46,706 bases of DNA, from the NCBI GenBank assembly GCA_944381085.1, contig CALWJX010000018.1, positions 1-46,706 of the forward strand. The letters run 5' to 3'. Of this stretch, positions 40,132 through 46,706 are shown in pieces (the first letter of the stretch is position 1; each line of letters opens with the position of its first letter). A program made the position numbers and the translations under genes. The DNA comes from an uncultured Clostridia bacterium (lineage in GTDB: Bacteria > Bacillota > Clostridia > Oscillospirales > CAG-272). Under the pieces are notes generated by a model. That model was given only the letters and a program-made list of their open reading frames with translations. It did no database searches and was not told the DNA's origin.

Positions 40132-43100
40132 AAAATTACAGAAATAAAAATATTGCAGATGGCATCTCTCCCGATATAATCTCTCCCGGTTCGGACAAAA
40201 AATCAAAAAGAAAAAAGCAAAACGACAAAAATAGGCAGACTCCGAAAAACATTATGATATGCCCCCCGGGCAACGCAGGTAAAGGCTTTGCGACCGGCAT
40301 TGCCGGTTACATCTGCCGGGCGATTGTTATATGGACTGCCGTGCTCGGTCTTGCGGTGTTTGTCGGTTCGGCTTTTGAGCTGATTACCGATACAAACGTC
40401 TCCGGCATAATTTTAGCTTCGCTGATAATTACGGCTATGGCGGCACTGATTTGCCGGAACAAATACTGTGCCGTAATCGGGTCTCTGGCAAGCCTTACCG
40501 TAATCGCCGCGTATCTCGCGCCGTTCTCAAATCCTTTAAAGCTTATATCCGACTCGGTTATTACGGTAATCAACAGCATAATGTCGGCGCTTTACAACGC
40601 GGGATATCTTTCGTACATAAGATTTACGGTAAACGTAAGCACGGACATACCTACGGATGAGCTTAAGTTTACGGGAATGTGTATCGTAATGCTTATAACC
40701 GCCGCGGTATTTGTTCCCTGTCTTATCCACCGGACAAGAATAATCCCTCCCGCCGTTCTAAGCGTGCTTATTCTGGTTCCGACATTCGTATTCAATATCT
40801 CCAAGGGAAACTGGGGAGTTTCACTTGTAATAATTTCATTCGCCTCAATTATCGTGATGGCGTCCTTTGACAGGCTGTATTCCGCTCACGCCAAATGCAG
40901 GCACGACACAGACATATCCGTGCTGAATACAAACAACGACTGCCCTCCCCTGAGCGCCCGCGCGGAAGAGTATCTGAAGTTGCACGAAAAACACGGCGAT
41001 ACAGACCGCAAGACCGAAAAGCGCAAAAGAAAAGAACGGATAAAGGAAAATGAATATACCGTAGACGAGGAACTGAGCGACTATTTTTCAAAACCCGAAA
41101 AAAGGCGAAAAAATCAGTCAAATACGGATTTTGACAGACAGGAACTCTTGCAAATAAAAAAAGAGCTGAGACTCAGAAGAAAATATGAGCGCCGCCAAAA
41201 GCTTGCTTCGACCGCCGCCGGCGGTTTTTCCGGACTTTTCATGTTGATTGTCTGTTTTATCGTAATATTTCTTCCCGCAAGCGCGGTCAGCGGATCTTTC
41301 AACACCATTCCCGCGTTTGACGCGAAAATGGAAATGGCGCGTCAGTATGTCACCGCCGTGCTCAAAGGCGACAGTCCGATGCTGGATGAGCTTGAGTACA
41401 GAGCAAACAGTGACAATTTTACTCCCCATTCCACCGACGCGAAGCAGCTTCATTTTGAGAAAAAGCAGCTGTTCTACATTGAATCCCAATACGCGGCAAA
41501 TATATACATGCGCAACTGGATAGGCGTGGATTACCGGGACGGAAGCTGGTATCCGGCAAGCGATGAGCAGTTTGACAATTACAGAGCTTTATTTGGCACA
41601 GACGATTTTCCTTCCGAAAATCTCTCTTTGTCCTTCATAAACTATATGTCTCCCGAATCCCTGCCCTCCGAGGACTACGATTACGTTACGAAATATTCCA
41701 ATATGACCCGTCTGGGATATATATCGATGCTCGTCAATATACGGCGCATAACTGATGATTCTTCGCTCGTCAACGCCCCGTCCTACTTTATTCCGTCCTA
41801 CGGGCTGCTTGAGTACGGAACTCTTGACAAAAAAGACGATCTGACATTCGTGAACTATTTCGACGGCATTTATACGGGACGAAAATTCAAAGAAAGCGGT
41901 CTGAAATACGCCTTTGTCGCAAATATACCTTCACACAGGAGCGATTTGAGAAGCGAATATCTCTCAGAGCTCATATCGCAATATAATCTGTTGTCCGAAG
42001 CGGTATACATATATAACTCATATATTCCCGAAGAAAACGGATATAAAAGCTATGTTACGCTCACGGTGGTAGACGATGATATTCCGGGCATGAAAAGATT
42101 TGTATATAACTACAAAAACGGAAACGATAGCTCAAGACGCATATACCTCCATGATTCATCGGACATTGTCGTCAAGGGCGTCGGAAGCAAAACTTCCTAC
42201 ACCATTCACGGCTCGGATTGCAGTCTGACGTTTACCGCCGACTACAGCGGAAAAGTATATGACGTGAGATTCGACACCTCCGAATCGGTGAACAATGTTT
42301 TTGAGCAATACCTGTATTCCTTTACTCTTGAGGAAAGTGAAATATTTGAAAAATACCTGAACGACTATTACAATTACAGCACCTTTGTTTATGACACATA
42401 TACGCAAAAGGCGGACAGCGAAATTATAGCTTCTCTGGCTGATGAAATAAAAAACAATATATACTCCGGAGGCGAAGCCGCGGACGGTGCGGAAAATCAT
42501 GCGCTTGACGTTACATTGGCAGCTCTGAAAAATTCCTCGGTCGCCGAGACTTATGTTCAGAGAGACCGGCTTGTACGAGGTGTGATAGACTATATAATTT
42601 ACAACTTGGAATGCGAGTATACAATCACCCCCGACACTTCGGCGGCGTCAGCCGACTTTGACGGAGTGGAAAATTTCCTTACCGTAACCAAACAGGGCTA
42701 TTGCGTCCAGTTTGCCTCCTCCGCCGCGCTCATACTGAGAGAGCTGGGTATTCCCGTCAGGTACAACGAGGGATACATTGCCTGCGATTTCGTAAGCAAT
42801 ACACGCGAGGACGCTGTGGCAAGATATAGGGCATATGTTCACGACTACGAGGCGCACGCCTGGATAGAAGTATGGTTCGACGGAATTGGCTGGGTTCAGT
42901 ATGAGACTACTCCCGAATATTACAACGCAATGTACGGTTCCCCGGAGTCGGGAGACGACAGCAGTTCGTCCGGCTCGCAGGGCTCAATATTGGATCAGAT
43001 AGACGGTGAAAACCAAACCACACCGGAAGATGATTCCTCGCCGGAAGAAGAAACTACTCTTTCCGAAGAGGAAGAATCCGAATCAAACGCGCTTGCCGAG

Positions 43101-43688
43101 CAGCAGGAGCGGAAAGCTCAGACCATACGCGACACGGTAATCATATGCGTCGTATTAATTCTGCTTTTATCGGCGGTATTTGTTGTAAGCAGGCTTTTGT
43201 CAGATACCAAAAAAGCCGATTATGAAAGAAACAGCCGAAAAGAACTTGTATTGTCCGACAGCTTCGGTAAAAACACATCGGAGAAGGACCGCCGGGAAAT
43301 CGCCCTCGCGCTTTCCGATTCCGTTTACTTAATGCTCTCGGTCTATGGACTTACTCCGCAGCCCGGTGAATTCAAGGATGATTTTGCTAAAAGAGCGTCG
43401 ATTGAGCTTGCCGATATATTCGGTTACCCCGAAGGATATGAACCGGATGAAACCAATCAATCCGGCGGCAAGAACCCAAAAAAGAAAAAATCACAGCCTT
43501 ATGTACGCAGTACCACTGACTTTTCGGAAATTTTTGACGCGCTTTCGGCGGAAGAATTCGGAAGCGGAATGACGCTTCAGCAGATGAAGCAAATTGCTGA
43601 GTTTGACACCAAGCTCAGAGACGCGCAGAAATCAAGGCTTAAATTTACAAAAAGATTTAAGCTCAGATTTATAAAACATATAATTTAA
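40128..43688 (+). CDS. Transglutaminase-like membrane protein (TgpA type)
   Basis: 1186 aa. About six helices in residues 45-245, a highly charged cytosolic segment (about 285-365), another helix (365-390), a 600-residue external region, and a further helix near 1005-1025 before a cytosolic tail. The transglutaminase-like domain lies at about 800-935 with Cys859 (QGYCVQFASSAALILRELGI), His910 (YEAHAWIEVWF) and an acidic third residue, Glu926 (WVQYETTPEYY), as in many bacterial members. An acidic Ser/Glu linker (GDDSSSSGSQ...TTLSEEEESE) follows. It is anchored with its active domain outside. Third gene of the MoxR module. Confidence 0.9.
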   Translation: MKNYRNKNIADGISPDIISPGSDKKSKRKKQNDKNRQTPKNIMICPPGNAGKGFATGIAGYICRAIVIWTAVLGLAVFVGSAFELITDTNVSGIILASLIITAMAALICRNKYCAVIGSLASLTVIAAYLAPFSNPLKLISDSVITVINSIMSALYNAGYLSYIRFTVNVSTDIPTDELKFTGMCIVMLITAAVFVPCLIHRTRIIPPAVLSVLILVPTFVFNISKGNWGVSLVIISFASIIVMASFDRLYSAHAKCRHDTDISVLNTNNDCPPLSARAEEYLKLHEKHGDTDRKTEKRKRKERIKENEYTVDEELSDYFSKPEKRRKNQSNTDFDRQELLQIKKELRLRRKYERRQKLASTAAGGFSGLFMLIVCFIVIFLPASAVSGSFNTIPAFDAKMEMARQYVTAVLKGDSPMLDELEYRANSDNFTPHSTDAKQLHFEKKQLFYIESQYAANIYMRNWIGVDYRDGSWYPASDEQFDNYRALFGTDDFPSENLSLSFINYMSPESLPSEDYDYVTKYSNMTRLGYISMLVNIRRITDDSSLVNAPSYFIPSYGLLEYGTLDKKDDLTFVNYFDGIYTGRKFKESGLKYAFVANIPSHRSDLRSEYLSELISQYNLLSEAVYIYNSYIPEENGYKSYVTLTVVDDDIPGMKRFVYNYKNGNDSSRRIYLHDSSDIVVKGVGSKTSYTIHGSDCSLTFTADYSGKVYDVRFDTSESVNNVFEQYLYSFTLEESEIFEKYLNDYYNYSTFVYDTYTQKADSEIIASLADEIKNNIYSGGEAADGAENHALDVTLAALKNSSVAETYVQRDRLVRGVIDYIIYNLECEYTITPDTSAASADFDGVENFLTVTKQGYCVQFASSAALILRELGIPVRYNEGYIACDFVSNTREDAVARYRAYVHDYEAHAWIEVWFDGIGWVQYETTPEYYNAMYGSPESGDDSSSSGSQGSILDQIDGENQTTPEDDSSPEEETTLSEEEESESNALAEQQERKAQTIRDTVIICVVLILLLSAVFVVSRLLSDTKKADYERNSRKELVLSDSFGKNTSEKDRREIALALSDSVYLMLSVYGLTPQPGEFKDDFAKRASIELADIFGYPEGYEPDETNQSGGKNPKKKKSQPYVRSTTDFSEIFDALSAEEFGSGMTLQQMKQIAEFDTKLRDAQKSRLKFTKRFKLRFIKHII

Positions 43689-43709
43689 TAAAAAATAAGG
43701 AGGTTTGAC

Positions 43710-44246
43710 ATGAGTAAATACTCAGGAACACAAACAGAAAAAAATCTGATGGAGGCGTTTGCCGGAGAAAGCCAGGCGAGGAATAAATATACTTATTTCG
43801 CAAGCGTGGCTAAAAAGGAAGGATATGAGCAGATATGCGAAATATTCCAGAAAACCGCGGACAACGAAAAAGAACACGCTAAAATGTGGTTCAAGGAGCT
43901 CGGCGAACTCGGAAATACCGCCGAAAACCTCGCCGCCGCCGCCGCGGGTGAAAATTATGAATGGACCGACATGTACGAGAGATTTGCCGCGGATGCCGAG
44001 AAAGAAGGATTTGTCGAACTCGCCGAAAAATTCCGCGCGGTCGCGATGATTGAAAAGAGCCACGAGGAAAGATACCGTGCCCTGCTCAAAAATGTAGAAA
44101 TGCAAAACGTATTTGAAAAAGGCGAAATGGTGATGTGGGAATGCCGCAACTGCGGACATCTTGTAATGGGTAAGAAAGCGCCTCAGGTCTGCCCGGTATG
44201 CGCTCATCCTCAAAGCTTCTTTGAGGTGCGCAAGGAAAACTACTGA
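43710..44246 (+). CDS. rbr: Rubrerythrin
   Basis: 178 aa, standard length. Ferritin-like diiron domain with [30 protein letters not shown] and EKSHEERY ligands. The C-terminal rubredoxin-like site has WECRNCGH and QVCPVCAH (two CxxC pairs for one iron). It reduces hydrogen peroxide in anaerobes using electrons from rubredoxin or NADH. AAGGAGG stands before the ATG, only 21 bases after the transglutaminase gene with no terminator seen, so part of its expression may come from the MoxR operon. Confidence 0.96.
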   Translation: MSKYSGTQTEKNLMEAFAGESQARNKYTYFASVAKKEGYEQICEIFQKTADNEKEHAKMWFKELGELGNTAENLAAAAAGENYEWTDMYERFAADAEKEGFVELAEKFRAVAMIEKSHEERYRALLKNVEMQNVFEKGEMVMWECRNCGHLVMGKKAPQVCPVCAHPQSFFEVRKENY

Positions 44247-44263
44247 TAAGCGACGCATAATCA

Positions 44264-44308
44264 AAACCACCGGCAAAGCCGGTGGTTTGCACAGCCCCTA
44301 TAAGGGGC
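44264..44308. repeat. Two close inverted repeats after rubrerythrin
   Basis: AAACCACCGGC/GCCGGTGGTTT (44264-44274 with 44278-44288) and GCCCCT/AGGGGC (44294-44299 with 44303-44308) stand back to back. CCTCCC and AGGGG elements follow. The first can act as a hairpin terminator although no T-run follows. The pattern looks like an intergenic palindromic repeat rather than a simple terminator. Confidence 0.6.
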
Positions 44309-44356
44309 AAATACAGGCAGAACCTCCCAAAGGGGCACAGAAAGCTTGACCTCAGG

Positions 44357-44384
44357 CAGCCGCTCACGCGCGGCTGTCTTTTTT
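44357..44384 (+). terminator. Terminator after rubrerythrin
   Basis: CAGCCGC (44357-44363) pairs with GCGGCTG (44370-44376), then TCTTTTTT. Confidence 0.85.
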
Positions 44385-44411
44385 ATTCTTGTATTTGCTA
44401 TGGACTGTGCT

Positions 44412-44594
44412 TTTTATCTCGTTATTTTTTCATTAACCTTATATTTTTGTAATGTGGTGTCAAACCACTTTCGTTATACAAGCAGGTTCCATTATTTTCA
44501 ATATGCTTGTTTAAAACTCTCCATATTGTAGTTCTGCTCGATTCTTTTACCGCTCCCACAGTTCTACCGTAGATTTTATTTTGACCGTCAAAAA
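44412..44594 (-). other. Possible gene relic, no start codon
   Basis: Directly after the exporter terminator, one minus-strand frame is open to a TAA near 44427 and reads LFDGQNKIYGRTVGAVKESS, RTTIWRVLNKHIEN, GTCLYNESGLTPHYKN. It has no start codon or ribosome site, so I read it as a fragment (perhaps of a helix-turn-helix protein). The rest of 44385-44594 holds nothing recognisable. Confidence 0.25.
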
Positions 44595-44624
44595 GAGTTG
44601 TTATTGCACTACAAATAACAACTC
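44590..44624 (-). terminator. Terminator of the ABC exporter
   Basis: GAGTTGTTATT (44595-44605) and AATAACAACTC (44614-44624) are exact complements; on the minus strand five T follow. Confidence 0.88.
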
Positions 44625-44639
44625 CTATCTTATAGAATA

Positions 44640-46421
44640 TTATTTTATGTAATTTTCTGCTTGTTTAGTAAACATTGTGTAATACTTGCCCTTCAAATGC
44701 ATTAACTCATCATGATTACCTTGCTCAAGGATTTCTCCATTATCAATCAAAAATATTTTGTCCGCATTTCTAATTGTTGATAATCTATGTGAAATCATAA
44801 TTGTTGTTGCTTTATTAGCTTGATCAAAAATCATCTTTGTCAATTCATATTCCGCAATGGGATCAAGTGCTGAAGATGGTTCATCAAAAATCAAAAGACC
44901 GTAATCACCAAACATTATCCTCGATAATCCTAATTTCTGCGCTTCCCCCACTGATAATATAATGCCGGATTTATCAAATTCTTTGGTTAATTCTGTGGAA
45001 AGGGTCGCATTGTTTTTCTCCAAAATGGAAGTCAGCTGTAATTTGTCCAAAATATTTATGAGGTTCTCCGGCGTGGTATCATTATACAATTGCATATTTT
45101 CACTCAGTGGAATTGCATAAACAAGCGGTTTTTGAAAGGCAATTCCTATTTTATGTCGCAATTTATTAACATCATAATCCGAAATTTTAGTATTGTCAAT
45201 CTTTATTTCGCCGCTGTCCGGGTCATATAGACGAAGCAGTAGTTTTGTAAGAGTTGTTTTACCTACTCCATTTTCACCGACAATAGCAATCTTTTCACCG
45301 GGATTGATCTTAATATTAATGTTTTTTAGTTCAAATTCAGAATTATTGTATTTGAAATTTACGTTATTGAATTCAACGGAAAATGCATTTTCGTTAGGTT
45401 GTTTACCGTCAATCGAACTTTCAATTGTTGATGGAAGATCATAAAATTGTTTAATTTTATCTGCATATATGCTCAAATCATTTGATCTTGTAATTAAATC
45501 AAAAAATTCACCCATATTGCTTTTAAGCATACCGGTAGCTGTAAGCATACTTGCAAAGTCACCTATACTTATGTTACCCTGAACAATTAAATATACAAGA
45601 TATATGCTTATCAGAATTTCAGACAAATTATCAATAACAATCCCCAATGCACCTATAATCACACTTTTAATTTGATATTTTTTATATACTTTTATCTTAT
45701 CATCAAGCACACAATCATAATGTTTCATAAGAAAATATGAAGATTTGTTGACTTTTAAATCAGCTGCATACTCCTTATTATAAAACAAACTGTGAATATA
45801 TTCGGACTTTCTGTTTAGGGGAATTTCTTCTAAATACTTTTCATGTTTAATTTTTATAATTTTGTTATTAATTAATGTAGAAACACAAAATGACACAACA
45901 GTGATTAAAATGATAACCCATTTACTGGTTGCAATAAGGGTCGAAAGAGAAATAATAACAACAGATGTTGATAACAAGCGTATGAGCAGTAATCTTGCTT
46001 GTTCAGCTTTATTGCTTCTTTCATTAATCGCATATGTATAATTATCATAAAACTCAGGATCATCAAAATATTTATAATCTGTTTTATTGGCTTTTTGATA
46101 ATTTTCTTTATCTATAGTCCCTCTGATTAATATGTATTTTTTTAATCCATATAAATTAAAAAAAACAAAGTCGAACAAATCCAGAAGTAACATTGAAAGG
46201 CTGAAACTCAAAATACCAAAACAAATTTGTAAAAAAAGCTCATCTGCAATCAGCGAATCAATAATATATTTTTGTAATGTAATATACAAAATTCTATTCA
46301 ATGGTATAAGTATCGCCGCTGTAAATATTTGTCCGATAATATATAATTTACCGTTTTTCCAAAATGGTTTGAATAAATATATTGTATCGTTGATATTTTT
46401 AATAATTCTTTTAACAGCCAT
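44640..46421 (-). CDS. ABC exporter (fused membrane and ATPase domains)
   Basis: 593 aa. Six membrane helices in residues 25-300, then an ATPase with Walker A VGENGVGKTT, an unusual signature LSVGEAQKLGLSR in place of LSGGQ, Walker B LLIFDEPSSALD and the H-loop ISHRLST. Half-transporter of the type that exports peptides, lipids or drugs as a dimer. It is much richer in A+T than the operons to its left and lies next to a group II intron, which suggests transfer. No precursor peptide or modification enzyme is visible in the window, so cargo is unknown. AAAGGG precedes the ATG. Confidence 0.9.
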   Translation of the reverse strand: MAVKRIIKNINDTIYLFKPFWKNGKLYIIGQIFTAAILIPLNRILYITLQKYIIDSLIADELFLQICFGILSFSLSMLLLDLFDFVFFNLYGLKKYILIRGTIDKENYQKANKTDYKYFDDPEFYDNYTYAINERSNKAEQARLLLIRLLSTSVVIISLSTLIATSKWVIILITVVSFCVSTLINNKIIKIKHEKYLEEIPLNRKSEYIHSLFYNKEYAADLKVNKSSYFLMKHYDCVLDDKIKVYKKYQIKSVIIGALGIVIDNLSEILISIYLVYLIVQGNISIGDFASMLTATGMLKSNMGEFFDLITRSNDLSIYADKIKQFYDLPSTIESSIDGKQPNENAFSVEFNNVNFKYNNSEFELKNINIKINPGEKIAIVGENGVGKTTLTKLLLRLYDPDSGEIKIDNTKISDYDVNKLRHKIGIAFQKPLVYAIPLSENMQLYNDTTPENLINILDKLQLTSILEKNNATLSTELTKEFDKSGIILSVGEAQKLGLSRIMFGDYGLLIFDEPSSALDPIAEYELTKMIFDQANKATTIMISHRLSTIRNADKIFLIDNGEILEQGNHDELMHLKGKYYTMFTKQAENYIK

Positions 46422-46487
46422 GGTTTTCCCTTTCGCTTTATCTTACCGTTTTATTATTGCTACGCAACTGTACACCATTTTATTTTC

Positions 46488-46516
46488 ATTATAACACGTT
46501 TTCAGCCAAAATTCAA
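46488..46516 (-). promoter_or_regulatory. Promoter of the ABC exporter
   Basis: Minus-strand TTGAAT (46516-46511) and TATAAT (46493-46488), spacer 17. The 46517-46631 stretch beyond is extremely AT-rich with no gene. Confidence 0.75.
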
Positions 46517-46631
46517 CATTTTTTTCTTCTATTTTATAAAATATATTAAATTTTTATTTTTATATTTAATTTATTGAATTATATGATATTATTAATTATA
46601 ATTACGATATAAAATGACACCATACATTTTC

Positions 46632-46706
46632 AATCGAGTAGGAGGCTACCCATTAATTGAGTAGCCGACCTCTCACACCACCGTGCGTACCGTTCGGTAC
46701 ACGGCG
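46632..46706 (-). mobile_element. Group II intron, 3' end (domains V and VI), truncated by window edge
   Basis: On the minus strand CCGTG-TACCG-AA-CGGTA-CG-CACGG (plus 46681-46704) forms a domain V-like hairpin with a two-base bulge. GTGGTGTGAGAGG follows, as in many Firmicute introns. Then comes a domain VI stem GGCTAC/GTAGCC (plus 46644-46649 with 46661-46666) and the terminal CTACTCGATT. The intron's maturase gene and 5' end would lie to the right, outside the window. Confidence 0.85.

Noticed and set aside
44412..44594. A bacteriocin precursor for the ABC exporter
   Set aside because: The frame lies after the exporter terminator, has no start codon or leader motif; kept only as a possible relic.
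1..46706. CRISPR array, rRNA or tRNA genes
   Set aside because: No regularly spaced identical repeats, no rRNA signature stretches and no cloverleaf sequence were noticed on either strand; this was by eye, not by tool.

Overview
The window looks like chromosome of an anaerobic, spore-forming, low-to-mid GC Firmicute of the class Clostridia (Oscillospirales/Lachnospirales-like). Evidence: a cotJABC spore-coat operon, a CotH-like surface lipoprotein, rubrerythrin, strong GGAGG ribosome binding sites, many TTGACA-17-TATAAT promoters, and a cobalamin riboswitch of Firmicute type. No rRNA, tRNA or CRISPR array was seen. The taxonomic call is inference.

Layout. 1-993: 5' part of a CotH-like lipoprotein gene (minus). 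1.1-2.9 kb: a two-gene restriction-modification cassette (D12-class adenine methylase plus HNH nuclease) with its own consensus promoter. 3.5-5.3 kb: two regulators (ArsR-like, XRE) in AT-rich DNA. 5.7-6.9 kb: a secreted, membrane-anchored DUF4430 protein behind a cobalamin riboswitch. 7.1-8.5 kb: cotJA-cotJB-cotJC (minus). 8.7-15.1 kb: a polyamine operon, speA-speE-speB-carboxynorspermidine dehydrogenase-nspC, preceded by a roughly 400-nt structured leader with a candidate 25-codon leader peptide and an intrinsic terminator directly in front of the speA ribosome binding site. 15.2-16.6 kb: a cytoplasmic Cu/Zn-SOD-like gene, then decayed polysaccharide genes (ATP-grasp fragment; glycosyltransferase frameshifted at a 7-base homopolymer). 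16.9-19.4 kb: an amino-acid ABC importer (minus). 19.9-23.3 kb: ppx-ppk1 polyphosphate genes and a small acidic protein. 23.6-26.2 kb: envelope/spore-type proteins with a SpoIID-like domain and peptidoglycan-binding repeats. 26.2-28.4 kb: an HPr-kinase-like P-loop protein, an unknown membrane protein and 3-methyladenine DNA glycosylase (minus). 28.7-32.2 kb: an aconitase-family hydratase and isocitrate dehydrogenase, the oxidative branch to 2-oxoglutarate. 32.3-33.9 kb: CvpA-family membrane protein. 34.0-36.4 kb: a phage-neck-like minus-strand cassette of one large and three small ORFs with no other phage genes. 36.5-44.2 kb: MoxR ATPase, zinc-ribbon/DUF58 protein, giant transglutaminase-like membrane protein, rubrerythrin. 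44.6-46.4 kb: AT-rich ABC exporter. 46.63-46.71 kb: 3' end of a group II intron (minus), running off the window.

The most interesting part is the speA upstream region (8.7-9.27 kb). A five-copy 16-bp tandem repeat sits just upstream of a perfect promoter. The transcript folds into a multi-helix domain closed by two mutually exclusive long-range helices. It then carries a short ORF with a Shine-Dalgarno, and a terminator ending immediately before the speA start. It matches no RNA class I can recall and is a good candidate for a new arginine/polyamine-responsive attenuator or riboswitch. Other items worth following are a pair of related hairpin-containing repeats of about 95 bp (25.5 and 28.45 kb) and the orphan phage-neck cassette with palindromic sites over its promoter.
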